DNA from: Burkholderiaceae bacterium
GTDB taxonomy: Bacteria; Pseudomonadota; Gammaproteobacteria; Burkholderiales; Burkholderiaceae_C
Assembly (NCBI GenBank): GCA_024235915.1
Contig: JACKLO010000007.1
Span: 434,001-498,000, forward strand
Length of the DNA stretch: 64,000 bases
Direction of reading: 5' to 3'
Under the pieces are notes generated by a model. It made no database searches, was not told the DNA's origin, and saw only the letters and a list, made by a program, of their open reading frames with translations. Shown here in pieces: positions 7,613 through 16,482 of this stretch; within the stretch, counting starts at the first letter, position 1; each line of letters opens with the position of its first letter. Both the position numbers and the translations under genes were made by a program.

Positions 7613-9592
7613 ATGGCCACCAAGTCCGTCAGTTCCTACGCCGAAGCCTCGATCCGGGTGCTCAAGGGCCTTGAGCCCGTCAAGCAGCGCCCGGGCATGT
7701 ACACCCGCACCGACAACCCCCTGCACATCGTGCAGGAGGTCATCGACAACGCCGCCGACGAGGCGCTGGCCGGCACCGGCCAGCGCATCGGCGTCACCCT
7801 GCATGCCGATGGATCGGTGAGCGTCGACGACGATGGTCGTGGCATTCCCTTCGGCCTGCACCCGGAAGAGCAGGTGCCGGTGGTGGAGATCGTCTTCACC
7901 CGCCTGCACGCCGGCGGCAAGTTCGACAAGGGCGCCGGCGGCGCCTACAGCTTCAGCGGCGGCCTGCATGGCGTAGGCGTCAGCGTGACCAATGCGCTGG
8001 CCCAGCGGCTGCAGGTGGAGGTCTGGCGTGAAGGTCAGTGTGCCAGCCTGGCCTTTGGCGGTGGCGACGTGGTCGAGCCGCTGGTGGTGCGCAAGTCCAC
8101 CGCCAGCGAGCGCAAGCACGGCACCCGGGTGCGGGTCTGGCCCGACGCGAAGTATTTCGACAGCCCCGACCTGCCGCGCGGGGAACTGGTGCACCTGCTG
8201 CGCAGCAAGGCGGTGCTGCTGCCAGGCGTGACGGTGTCATTGACGGTGGAGAAGGCCGGCGGCCCCGAGACGCAGACCTGGCTCTACAAGGGCGGCCTCA
8301 CCGACTACCTGCAACAAGGTTTGCCCGCCGACCCGCTGATTCCCTTGTTCGCCGGGGAGCAGTACGCCGACGGCGACGTGTCGGAGAACATCGCCGAAGG
8401 CGAGGGCGCCGCCTGGTGCGTCGGCTTCACCGACGAAGGCACGGTGCTGCGCGAGAGCTACGTCAATCTGATCCCCACCGTGGCCGGCGGCACGCACGAG
8501 TCGGGCCTCAAGGATGGCCTGTTCCAGGCCATCAAGGGCTTCATCGAGCTTCATGCGCTGCTGCCCAAGGGCGTGAAGCTGATGCCGGAGGATGTGTTTG
8601 CCCGCGCCAGCTTCGTGCTCAGCGCCAAGGTGCTGGACCCGCAGTTCCAGGGCCAGGTCAAGGAGCGGCTGAACAGCCGTGACGCATTGCGCCTGGTGTC
8701 CGGCTACGTCAAGCCAGCGTTTGAGCTGTGGCTGAGCCAGCATGTCGAACATGGCCGCAAGCTGGCCGAACTGGTGATCCGCCAGGCGCAGACGCGGCAG
8801 CGCGCGGCGCAGAAGGTGGAGAAGCGCAAAGGCTCTGGCGTGGCCGTGCTGCCGGGCAAGCTGACCGACTGCGAGAGCCGCGACATCGCCTACAACGAGG
8901 TGTTCCTGGTCGAAGGCGACAGTGCCGGCGGCAGCGCCAAGATGGGTCGCGACAAGGAGACGCAGGCGGTGCTGCCGCTGCGCGGCAAGGTGCTCAACGC
9001 CTGGGAGGTGGAGCGCGACCGCCTGTTCGCCAACAATGAGATCCACGACATTGCCGTGGCGCTGGGGGTGGACCCGCATGGCCCTGCCGACGAGCCCGAT
9101 CTTTCCGGCCTGCGCTATGGCAAGGTCTGCATCCTGTCCGATGCCGACGTCGACGGTTCGCACATCCAGGTGCTGCTGCTGACGCTGTTCTTCCGCCACT
9201 TTCCCAGGCTCATCGAGCGCGGCCATGTGTTCGTGGCCAAGCCGCCGCTGTTCCGCGTGGACGCCCCCGCGCGTGGCCGAAAGCCCGCCGCCAAGATCTA
9301 CGCGCTGGACGACGGTGAACTGACTGCAGCGCTGGACAAGCTGCGCAAGGAAGGGGCCCGCGAAGGCTCCTGGAGCATCAGCCGTTTCAAGGGCCTGGGC
9401 GAGATGAGTGCCGAGCAGCTGTGGGAAACCACGCTGAACCCTGAAACGCGGCGCCTGCTGCCGGTGGCCTTCGGTGCCCTCGGTTTCGACGCCACCGTGA
9501 CGGCCATGCACAAGCTGATGGGCAAGGGCGAGGCGGCTTCGCGGCGTGAACTGATGGAACTGCACGGGGACACGGTGGACGTCGACGTCTGA
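7613..9592 (+). CDS. parE: DNA topoisomerase IV subunit B
   Basis: A 659-residue type IIA topoisomerase ATPase subunit that with ParC decatenates daughter chromosomes. The GHKL ATPase motifs are visible: EVIDNAADEALAG (about 43-55), DDGRGIPFG and GGLHGVGVSVTNAL. The TOPRIM region reads EGDSAGGSAKMGRD and later DADVDGSHI. The C terminus has the conserved RFKGLGEMSAEQLWETT motif. Its length and the lack of the extra insert of long GyrB proteins support ParE over GyrB. parC is not found in the window. Confidence 0.95.
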   Translation: MATKSVSSYAEASIRVLKGLEPVKQRPGMYTRTDNPLHIVQEVIDNAADEALAGTGQRIGVTLHADGSVSVDDDGRGIPFGLHPEEQVPVVEIVFTRLHAGGKFDKGAGGAYSFSGGLHGVGVSVTNALAQRLQVEVWREGQCASLAFGGGDVVEPLVVRKSTASERKHGTRVRVWPDAKYFDSPDLPRGELVHLLRSKAVLLPGVTVSLTVEKAGGPETQTWLYKGGLTDYLQQGLPADPLIPLFAGEQYADGDVSENIAEGEGAAWCVGFTDEGTVLRESYVNLIPTVAGGTHESGLKDGLFQAIKGFIELHALLPKGVKLMPEDVFARASFVLSAKVLDPQFQGQVKERLNSRDALRLVSGYVKPAFELWLSQHVEHGRKLAELVIRQAQTRQRAAQKVEKRKGSGVAVLPGKLTDCESRDIAYNEVFLVEGDSAGGSAKMGRDKETQAVLPLRGKVLNAWEVERDRLFANNEIHDIAVALGVDPHGPADEPDLSGLRYGKVCILSDADVDGSHIQVLLLTLFFRHFPRLIERGHVFVAKPPLFRVDAPARGRKPAAKIYALDDGELTAALDKLRKEGAREGSWSISRFKGLGEMSAEQLWETTLNPETRRLLPVAFGALGFDATVTAMHKLMGKGEAASRRELMELHGDTVDVDV

Positions 9593-9610
9593 CCGCCTGC
9601 ATCGGCGGTC
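9591..9610 (+). terminator. hairpin at the end of parE
   Basis: GACCGCC and GGCGGTC pair perfectly around a TGCATC loop, beginning inside the parE stop codon. No T run follows, so it would be a weak or protein-assisted terminator. Confidence 0.4.
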
Positions 9611-9725
9611 TCCCCGCTGTTCGGGGCCGATGCGGGTTGGTCCCCATTCGGATCAGGGGGTTGACGCTGTCCCTCACCAGGGCAACAGTCTCCGCTTCCC
9701 GAATTTCTTGCTGGAGCAGGAGCTG

Positions 9726-11243
9726 ATGAACAAGTTCAAGGTTCGTGTGCTGTGTGCCGCGTTTGCTGCAGGTCTGCTGGGTAGCCTGGCGGCGACTCCC
9801 GCGCTGGCTGCCGAGAAGAGCAGCCGCGTCATCGTCAAGTTCAAGGCTGGTGCCTTTGCCAAGGGCAAGGCTGAGGTGGCGGCAAGTGGTGGCAAGGTGC
9901 TGCTGAACCTGTCGGAGTTCAACGCCCTGTCGGTGCGCCTGTCGCCTGCAGCCCTGAAGCGGCTGCAAGCCAGCCGTCTTGTCGAGTTCATCGAACCTGA
10001 CTACCCGCAGTACCCGATGGCCGAAGCCGTGCCTTACGGCATCACGATGGTCCAGGCCGATCAGGTCTCCGACGCCGCGGCCGGTGATCGCACCCTGTGC
10101 ATCGTCGACTCCGGCATCGATGGCACCCACCCCGACCACGCTGGCAACAAGCTCAACGGCGAGAACCTCACCGCGTCCGGCACCTGGGACAGCGACGAAA
10201 GCGGCCACGGCACGCACGTGGCTGGCACGGTGGCGGCCGTCGGCGGCAATGGCATCGGCGTCGTCGGCGTGATGCCCAACAAGGCCATCAACCTCTACAT
10301 CGCCAAGGTGTTCGATGCTTCGGGCAGCACCAGTTCGTCCACCGTGGCCAAGGCGATGTGGGCCTGCTACAAGAACGGTGGCGCCAACGTCATCAGCATG
10401 TCGCTGGGTGGCGGCAGCCCGTCCAAGCTGCAGGGCATCGTCGCCAAGCTGCTCGACAAGCGTGGCGTGATGATGTTCGCCGCGGCGGGCAATGGCGGCT
10501 CCAGCGCCATCTCCTACCCGGCAGGCTTCGCCGAGGTGATCTCGGTGGCGGCCGTCGACGCCAACAAGGCGCATGCCAGCTTCTCGCAGTTCAACGCTGA
10601 CGTTGAAATCGCGGCGCCTGGCGTGGGTGTGGTGTCCACGGTGCCGGTGGGTACGGGCGAAACCAGCACACTTGACGTCGCGGGTACAGGCTTCGAAGTC
10701 ATCGCTGGCTCGGGATCGGCCACCGGCACGGTTTCGGGTGCGCTGTACGACTTCGGCCTGGGTGAGAGCGTCGACGCGGGTGCCGCTGGCAAGGTCTGCC
10801 TGATCTCTCGCGGCAACATCAACTTCAGTGTGAAGGTGGACAACTGTGTCGCCAGCGGCGGCATCGGTGCGGTGGTCTACAACAACGTGCCGGGAGCCCT
10901 GGGCATGGACCTGGGTGGCGCGAAGACCATCCCGGCCGTCGGCGCCGACGGCAATGACGCTGCCGCGCTGCTGGCTCGTGTGGGCCAGACCGCCACGGTG
11001 GCGGTGGAGATCTCCGACTACGCCGCATTCAACGGCACGTCGATGGCCACCCCGCACGCCTCGGCCGTGGCTGCCCTGGTGTGGAGCCAGCACCCGAGCT
11101 GCACGGCGGCGCAGCTGCGCGCGTCGCTGAACAACAGCGCCGAAGATCTGGGTGCCGCCGGGCGTGACGACGAGTTCGGTTTCGGCCTCATCCGCGCCAA
11201 GGCCGCGAGCGACCGCATCGCCACCATGGGTTGCGGCAACTGA
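9726..11243 (+). CDS. secreted subtilisin-like serine protease (S8) with PA insert
   Basis: A 505-residue S8 protease. A signal peptide (to about residue 28, TPALA) precedes an inhibitor-type propeptide with SRVIVKFKAG. The triad is Asp128 (CIVDSGIDGTHPDH), His161 (GHGTHVAGTV) and Ser439 (FNGTSMATPH), with oxyanion Asn in FAAAGNGG near 260. Between these, about residues 320-425, lies a protease-associated (PA) domain (KVCLISRGNINF, GAVVYNN, IPAVGADG), which in other subtilases restricts substrates. The ATG at 9726 follows GGAGCAGGAG. Likely an extracellular protease. It sits alone between parE and a transglycosylase. Confidence 0.9.
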   Translation: MNKFKVRVLCAAFAAGLLGSLAATPALAAEKSSRVIVKFKAGAFAKGKAEVAASGGKVLLNLSEFNALSVRLSPAALKRLQASRLVEFIEPDYPQYPMAEAVPYGITMVQADQVSDAAAGDRTLCIVDSGIDGTHPDHAGNKLNGENLTASGTWDSDESGHGTHVAGTVAAVGGNGIGVVGVMPNKAINLYIAKVFDASGSTSSSTVAKAMWACYKNGGANVISMSLGGGSPSKLQGIVAKLLDKRGVMMFAAAGNGGSSAISYPAGFAEVISVAAVDANKAHASFSQFNADVEIAAPGVGVVSTVPVGTGETSTLDVAGTGFEVIAGSGSATGTVSGALYDFGLGESVDAGAAGKVCLISRGNINFSVKVDNCVASGGIGAVVYNNVPGALGMDLGGAKTIPAVGADGNDAAALLARVGQTATVAVEISDYAAFNGTSMATPHASAVAALVWSQHPSCTAAQLRASLNNSAEDLGAAGRDDEFGFGLIRAKAASDRIATMGCGN

Positions 11244-11260
11244 CGCTGCAACGGTGATCC

Positions 11261-11281
11261 CCGGCGCCTGGCAGGCGCCGG
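11261..11281 (+). terminator. first hairpin after the subtilase gene
   Basis: CCGGCGCC pairs with GGCGCCGG around a TGGCA loop, 17 bases after the protease stop. It is followed closely by a second stronger hairpin. Confidence 0.45.
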
Positions 11282-11290
11282 ATCCGCGAC

Positions 11291-11325
11291 GAACGCCGCA
11301 CCGGGCCATGTCCGGTGCGGCGTTC
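11291..11325 (+). terminator. second hairpin after the subtilase gene
   Basis: A perfect 14-base-pair stem (GAACGCCGCACCGG against its complement) with a seven-base loop. It lies 48 bases past the protease stop and is the most likely transcription end. There is no T tract, as is common in very GC-rich genomes. Confidence 0.6.
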
Positions 11326-11352
11326 CTGTCTGCGGACGCGCACAATCGGCGC

Positions 11353-12129
11353 ATGTCCGGGGCGTCCCACCCAACCATGAGCGGCTCGTTGCGCCAGTCG
11401 CCGGCCGCGCTTGCCGCGCGATCGCTGTGGCGGGCGGTGGTGGTGGCCGTGATGGCGGTGACGACCTTTCCCGCTGGCGCGGCGCCTGGTGGCCTCTGGG
11501 CATGGATCGACGGCGCAGGCATCGTGCACGTGGCCCCGGAACGCGTGGACCCGCGCTACCAGCCGCTGCTCGGTGCGCCGCGTATTGCCCCTGTGCCCGG
11601 CAAGACCGACCGCACCGCCGGCCTGCTCACCTGGCTGGACATCGCGCCGCAGGTGCGTGCCCTGCGTCCGTGGCTGCGGGAAGCGGCAGATGCCCACGGG
11701 GTCGACCGCCTGCTGCTCAAGGCCTTGATCGCCGTCGAGTCCGGCTTCAATGCGCAGGCCGTCTCGCCCCAGGGAGCCATCGGGCTGATGCAGATCATGC
11801 CGGCCACGGGCGACCACTACGCCACGGCCGAAGAGCGCCGCACACCGGCGCCGCAGCGCCTGCGGGATCCGCGTGTCAACCTGCATACCGGCGCGCGCAT
11901 GCTGGCCGACCTGCTGCGCCGCTTCGGCCGGGTGGACCTGGCGCTGGCCGCCTGGAACGCCGGCGAAGGCCGGGTGCGCCGCGCTGGCCGGCAGCTGCCG
12001 GCCATTGCCGAGACCGAAGCGCACGTACAGATGGTGATGGAGCTGTACTGGGCCCTGCTGCAACGCGACCAGGCACGGCGCGCCCAGGGATTGCGGGTGG
12101 TGACACCGGCACGGCCGCCGGGCGGCTGA
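11353..12129 (+). CDS. lytic transglycosylase with SLT domain
   Basis: A 258-residue periplasmic or membrane-tethered muramidase-type enzyme that cleaves peptidoglycan glycan strands. An N-terminal hydrophobic segment (about 24-44) precedes a short domain GGLWAWIDGAGIVHVAPER, reminiscent of the DUF4124 lead of such proteins. The SLT domain contains the catalytic glutamate at about 129 (LIAVESGFNAQAVSPQGAIG), LMQIMPATG and the AWNAGEGRVRR motif. In-frame ATGs at 11353 and 11377 are both possible; longer frames cross the two hairpins and are rejected. In relatives this gene is often found near parE, as here. Confidence 0.87.
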   Translation: MSGASHPTMSGSLRQSPAALAARSLWRAVVVAVMAVTTFPAGAAPGGLWAWIDGAGIVHVAPERVDPRYQPLLGAPRIAPVPGKTDRTAGLLTWLDIAPQVRALRPWLREAADAHGVDRLLLKALIAVESGFNAQAVSPQGAIGLMQIMPATGDHYATAEERRTPAPQRLRDPRVNLHTGARMLADLLRRFGRVDLALAAWNAGEGRVRRAGRQLPAIAETEAHVQMVMELYWALLQRDQARRAQGLRVVTPARPPGG

Positions 12130-12190
12130 CGCGGCTGCCCCGGGATCGCGAGCATCCCGTCGGCCGGGCGCGCGCGCCATCATCGGCGGC

Positions 12191-14242
12191 ATGAGCACCG
12201 CCTACCCCCACCTGCTGGCCCCGCTGGACCTGGGCTTCACGACCCTGCCCAACCGCGTGCTGATGGGCAGCATGCACACTGGCCTGGAAGATGGCCGCCA
12301 GCACTTTCCCGCCATGGCCGCGTACTTCGCCGAGCGCGCCCGCGGTGGCGTGGGCCTGATGGTGACGGGCGGCTTCGCGCCCAACATCGAGGGCTGGGCC
12401 AAACCCTTCGCCGGCACGCTGGCCACGCCCGCCGCGGCGCGGCGACACCGCACAGTCACCGACGCCGTGCATGCCGAAGGCGGCCGCATCGCGCTGCAGA
12501 TCCTGCACACCGGGCGCTATGGCTATCAGCCGCTGTGCGTGGCGCCGTCTCGGCTGAAGAGCCCGATCTCGCCCTTCACGCCGCGCGCGTTGTCGGCGCG
12601 TGGCATCGAGCGCCAGATCCGTGCCTTCGTGCGCTGCGCCAAGCTGGCGCGCGACGCCGGCTACGACGGCGTGGAGATCATGGGCAGCGAGGGCTACTTC
12701 ATCAACCAGTTCCTCGTCACCCACACCAACCAGCGCGCCGACGAATGGGGCGGCGACTACGCCAACCGCATGCGGCTGCCGGTGGAGATCGTCACTCGCG
12801 TGCGCGAGGCCGTGGGGCCGGACTTCATCCTCATCTACCGCCTGTCGATGCTGGACCTGATCCCCGACGGCAGCAGCTGGCCCGAGGTGGTGGCACTGGC
12901 CAAGGCCGTGGTGGCTGCCGGCACGACCATCCTCAACACCGGCATCGGCTGGCACGAGGCGCGTGTGCCCACGATCGCCACCAGCGTGCCGCGCGCGGTG
13001 TTTGCAGACGTGACCCGGCGCATGCGCGATGAACTGCGTGGTGCTGGCATCACCGTGCCGCTGGTCACCAGCAACCGCATCAACACGCCGGAAGTGGCCG
13101 AGCAGGTGCTGGCCGACGGCAGCGCCGATCTGGTCAGCCTTGCGCGCCCGTTGCTGGCGGATCCTGCGTTTGTGGCCAAGGCCGCGGCCGGGCGCGCCGC
13201 CGACATCAACACCTGCATCGCCTGCAACCAGGCCTGCCTGGACCACACCTTCAAGAACCAGCTGGCCAGCTGCCTGGTCAACCCGCGCGCGGGGCAGGAA
13301 ACCACGCTGCTGATCCAGCCGGCGCCGCAGCGCAAGCGCTACGCCGTGGTGGGTGCCGGTCCTGGTGGCCTGGCCACGGCAACGACGCTGGCCGAACGCG
13401 GCCACGCGGTGGACCTGTTCGAGGCCGCCGACCGCATCGGCGGCCAGTTCAACATGGCCTGCCGCGTCCCGGGCAAGGAGGAGTTCGCCGAGACGCTGCG
13501 CTACTTCGGGCGCCGGCTGGAGGCCACCGGCGTGCGCCTGCACCTGGGCGTGCGGGCCGATGCCGCTGCGCTGGCTGCCGGCGGCTACGACGCCGTGATC
13601 CTGGCCACCGGCGTGTTACCGCGTGACCCGCAGATTCCCGGGCAGGACGGCCCGAACGTGCTGCGCTACACCGACGTGCTACTGCACGGCCGTCCGGTGG
13701 GCGCGCGGGTGGCCATCGTCGGCGCCGGTGGCATCGGTTTCGACGTGGCCGAGTTCCTGGTCACGCCACCGGGGCAGTCAACCACGCTGGACGCCATGGC
13801 CTGGCGCGCGGAATGGGGTGTCACGGACCCGACCGCCGTGCGCGGGGGCGTCGTGCCGCCGAAGCCATCGCCACCTGCCCGCCAGGTGACACTGCTGCAG
13901 CGCAAGCCCGGCAAGCTCGGCGCCGGCCTGGGCAAGACCACCGGCTGGATCCACCGCGCGGCACTGCACCACAAGCGGGTGGAGATGATCGCCGGCGTGA
14001 ACTACGAGCGCATCGGGCCCGACGGTCTGTTCGTCACCCATGGCCCGGAGCGCAAGGACGGCCAGATGATCGAGTGCGACACCGTGGTGCTGTGCGCCGG
14101 GCAGGAGCCGCTTCGAGAACTCGAGGCGCCACTGGTAGCTGCCGGGGTGACGGTGCACCGCGTCGGCGGCGCTGACGTCGCGGCGGAACTGGATGCCAAG
14201 CGTGCCATCGACCAGGGCACGCGGTTGGCGGCGCGGATGTAG
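12191..14242 (+). CDS. fadH: 2,4-dienoyl-CoA reductase (NADPH), FadH-type
   Basis: A 683-residue flavoenzyme, the usual FadH length. The N-terminal TIM barrel is an old-yellow-enzyme FMN domain (start LLAPLDLGFTTLPNRVLMGS, then HTGRYGY and a GYDGVEIMGSEGYFINQFL segment). A 4Fe-4S cluster motif CIACNQAC near residues 341-348 with a further cysteine about residue 360 follows. The second half is an NAD(P)/FAD domain starting YAVVGAGPGGLATATTLAERG. FadH reduces 2,4-dienoyl-CoA during oxidation of unsaturated fatty acids. It is transcribed alone, with 61 bases after the transglycosylase. Confidence 0.93.
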   Translation: MSTAYPHLLAPLDLGFTTLPNRVLMGSMHTGLEDGRQHFPAMAAYFAERARGGVGLMVTGGFAPNIEGWAKPFAGTLATPAAARRHRTVTDAVHAEGGRIALQILHTGRYGYQPLCVAPSRLKSPISPFTPRALSARGIERQIRAFVRCAKLARDAGYDGVEIMGSEGYFINQFLVTHTNQRADEWGGDYANRMRLPVEIVTRVREAVGPDFILIYRLSMLDLIPDGSSWPEVVALAKAVVAAGTTILNTGIGWHEARVPTIATSVPRAVFADVTRRMRDELRGAGITVPLVTSNRINTPEVAEQVLADGSADLVSLARPLLADPAFVAKAAAGRAADINTCIACNQACLDHTFKNQLASCLVNPRAGQETTLLIQPAPQRKRYAVVGAGPGGLATATTLAERGHAVDLFEAADRIGGQFNMACRVPGKEEFAETLRYFGRRLEATGVRLHLGVRADAAALAAGGYDAVILATGVLPRDPQIPGQDGPNVLRYTDVLLHGRPVGARVAIVGAGGIGFDVAEFLVTPPGQSTTLDAMAWRAEWGVTDPTAVRGGVVPPKPSPPARQVTLLQRKPGKLGAGLGKTTGWIHRAALHHKRVEMIAGVNYERIGPDGLFVTHGPERKDGQMIECDTVVLCAGQEPLRELEAPLVAAGVTVHRVGGADVAAELDAKRAIDQGTRLAARM

Positions 14243-14662
14243 GACGGATCGGGCGAAGTCGTCGATCCTGTTGTCGCGGGGCAATGTCCGTGGCCCTGCG
14301 GGTTGGATGTCCGGTGTCGGCCATCATGAGACGTTTGCGACCGGCCTTTGCCTGGCAGACCGGTCTGGTCTTCGCCGCGGCCGCAGCATAGCCGCGGGCA
14401 GCCGCTCCAAGTACTCCAGCGTGCTCATCGCCAGAGGCGTTGTCCCGTCGAGCCAGGGCGATTTCAGCCTGAGCGCCACGTGTCAGGCGGCGTTGGCTTG
14501 CACCGTTTCGTCGCAAAACACTGGAAGGGTGATGTAGCGACACCACTGAAGGTGGCGACCCCCCCGGGTTCCAGGGGGGATGTCATTTCACCGATTGATG
14601 CGTCCAAGCGCCTCAGGATCTAATTTGAGGCGGTGCGTTCGTCGCACCGGAGGAGCCAGAAA
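14243..14662 (+). other. 420-base non-coding stretch before a PEP-CTERM gene
   Basis: No credible gene is seen. The distal part contains a C/G block in which CCCCC, GGG, five bases, then GGGG occurs at 14561-14577; the same arrangement lies upstream of the PEP-CTERM gene at 28663. A sequence resembling a -10 box (TAATTT at 14621) is present without a well-spaced -35. The proximal part shows nothing identifiable. Confidence 0.4.
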
Positions 14663-15196
14663 ATGAGCCTCAGAAGCTGGGCCGACGCAGTCGGCGTGGT
14701 GATGGTCGCGGTCGCAACCTCGGCGCACGCGGTGGACCTGACCGGCGAGACGCTGACCTTTCATCGGCTGTATCCGGACATCTTGACGACGTACGGCGAG
14801 CCATTCTCGCCAGCGACGGTGACGGTAGTGGCCGGTCCGGACGACGACACGAACTGGATCGAACTGGTCTATGTCTCGCCAGAAGCGACGACCATCAGCT
14901 TCAGCATCCCCTTCCGCACCGGGTGGGAAGGCGGAGGCGAGGTCTTCGACGGGTTTGCGGTGTCCGGCTTCTCGTTCGACCCGAGTTCGGCCTATCTCGT
15001 CAGCAACACAACCGGGCGCAATGTTGAACTCAGCTTTGCGCCGGACATGATCTATATCGACTTGGTCGACAACTATCCCGACTTCCTCTACCAGGGCACA
15101 TTCGTTATCGGCTTCCCGGTACCCGAGCCGGCGACCTGGGGCCTGTTCGGCGCTGGTCTCGCGGCGCTCGGCTGGCGCGCCCGGCGCCGCTGCTGA
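14663..15196 (+). CDS. PEP-CTERM sorting domain protein
   Basis: A 177-residue secreted protein: signal peptide with VGVVMVAVATSAHA, a beta-rich body with no recognised domain, and a C-terminal PEP-CTERM tail FPVPEPATWGLFGAGLAAL ending in RARRRC. The tail predicts exosortase-dependent sorting to the cell surface or EPS matrix. The start at 14663 is chosen because GGAGGAG at 14649-14655 is correctly spaced. It is monocistronic, with a decayed gene end immediately downstream on the opposite strand. Confidence 0.85.
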   Translation: MSLRSWADAVGVVMVAVATSAHAVDLTGETLTFHRLYPDILTTYGEPFSPATVTVVAGPDDDTNWIELVYVSPEATTISFSIPFRTGWEGGGEVFDGFAVSGFSFDPSSAYLVSNTTGRNVELSFAPDMIYIDLVDNYPDFLYQGTFVIGFPVPEPATWGLFGAGLAALGWRARRRC

Positions 15197-15203
15197 CGAG
15201 GCG

Positions 15204-15311
15204 TCAGGCGCCGGTCACCGCGGCCGTCCCCCGCGCCATCACGCGCACGGCGGTGGCAATGCGTAGGCGCTTGATGTCATTCGGGTAGTAGAGCAGCACG
15301 CCCAGGTTGTC
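15204..15311 (-). pseudogene. C-terminal remnant of an unidentified protein
   Basis: The minus strand reads about 34 sense codons (DNLGVLLYYPNDIKRLRIAT, then AVRVMARG) ending in a TGA. The residue composition is protein-like, unlike shadow frames in the area. A TAG stop immediately precedes the first residue and no start codon is available, so this is the end of a broken gene. The remainder of the interval to 15562 contains no intact gene and no recognisable element. The family was not identified. Confidence 0.35.
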
Positions 15312-15562
15312 CTACTGCTGTTGTGTGCCGTCCGCAATGTTGCCTCCAATGAGTGCCGCGAAGGTATTGGAGCGGCTGCTTCAGGACGGCGAGATTGGGG
15401 AACTAGGCGCCTGTTCAGGGTCGTTGGCCGTCTTTCGACCAGTGGCCGAGCAGCGGCCGTCCAGAATGACCGCAACATCATTGGTCATGGATTCGCCGCG
15501 CCGCCCCAACCGTTGTCAGTGCGCCCGATCCAATCGAGGTGGCGCACTGCACCCTCACTGAT

Positions 15563-16450
15563 TCAATCGGCCATCGTGTCCGCCGCCACCGTCGGCGGCG
15601 ACTTCTGGCCGCGCAGGTTCAGCCAGGCGCTGGCCGCACCGGCCACCGCGATGATGCCCATGCCCAGCCAGCCGAAAGCGTCGGGCAGGCGGCCGAAGAC
15701 CAGGTAGCCGGCCAGCGTGGCCGAGGCGATCTGGGTGTAGACGAAGGGCATCAGCGTCGAAGCCGGCGCCATGCCCAGGGCCAGGATCAGCATCAGGTGC
15801 CCTGCCGTGCCTGCGATGCCGGCAACGACCATCACGCCCCAGGCGACGGCGCTGGCGCCGGCCAGGGCCCCGGCGGCGTCGATCGGGCTGGTCCAGAGCA
15901 CCGGCAGCACGATGGCCGTGCCGACGGCGCCGGTCCAGAAATGGGTGACCAGGGGATCCTCGTGGCCGGCGAGCCGGCTGGTCAGCACCTGGAAGCTGGC
16001 GTAGCTGCAGGCGCAGGCCAGCGGGTACAGCACCTCCCAGCCGAAGACGCCGGCGCCGGGGCGGATGACCACCAGGGCGCCGATGAAGGCCAGCGCCACC
16101 AGCACCCAGCGCAGCGGCGACACGCGCTCCTGCAGCAGCCAGGCGGCCAGCAGCGTCACCAGCACGGGCGTGAGCATGTTGATGGCCGTGAACTCGGCCA
16201 CCGGCACGTGCTGCAGGCCGAAGAAGCTGAAGGCGCTGGTGGTCAGCAGCAGGGCACCCCGCAGCAATTGGAAGCCGATGCGTTGCGGCCGGAATCCGCG
16301 CCGGCGGTCCACCGCCAGCCACACGGCCATCACCATCGCTTGGGTGGCATAGCGCCAGGCCAGCACCACCAGCACCGGCACGAAGGCGCCGATCCAGCGC
16401 ACGGCGGTGTCGAGCACGGCGAAGGACACGCCCATCAGCACGATGAGCAT
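15563..16450 (-). CDS. EamA/DMT-family permease
   Basis: A 295-residue membrane protein with about ten helices arranged as two EamA repeats. The first begins MLIVLMGVSFAVLDTAVRWI and the second near CSYASFQVLTSRLA. Conserved features include AFSFFGLQHVPVAEFTAI and PVLVTLLAAWLLQERVSPL, typical of drug/metabolite exporters. The substrate is unknown. The ATG at 16450 is used, though a TTG at 16480 would add LQAAHPLLGV and overlap the end of the PHP gene region. It is distal in a minus-strand group with the PHP gene. Confidence 0.87.
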   Translation of the reverse strand: MLIVLMGVSFAVLDTAVRWIGAFVPVLVVLAWRYATQAMVMAVWLAVDRRRGFRPQRIGFQLLRGALLLTTSAFSFFGLQHVPVAEFTAINMLTPVLVTLLAAWLLQERVSPLRWVLVALAFIGALVVIRPGAGVFGWEVLYPLACACSYASFQVLTSRLAGHEDPLVTHFWTGAVGTAIVLPVLWTSPIDAAGALAGASAVAWGVMVVAGIAGTAGHLMLILALGMAPASTLMPFVYTQIASATLAGYLVFGRLPDAFGWLGMGIIAVAGAASAWLNLRGQKSPPTVAADTMAD

Positions 16451-16482
16451 GACGCCCAGCAGCGGGTGGGCCGCTTGCAAGT

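Noticed and set aside
14632..14645. Sigma-54-like GG-N10-GC upstream of the PEP-CTERM gene at 14663
   Set aside because: The transcription start would fall after the ribosome site, leaving no usable leader.
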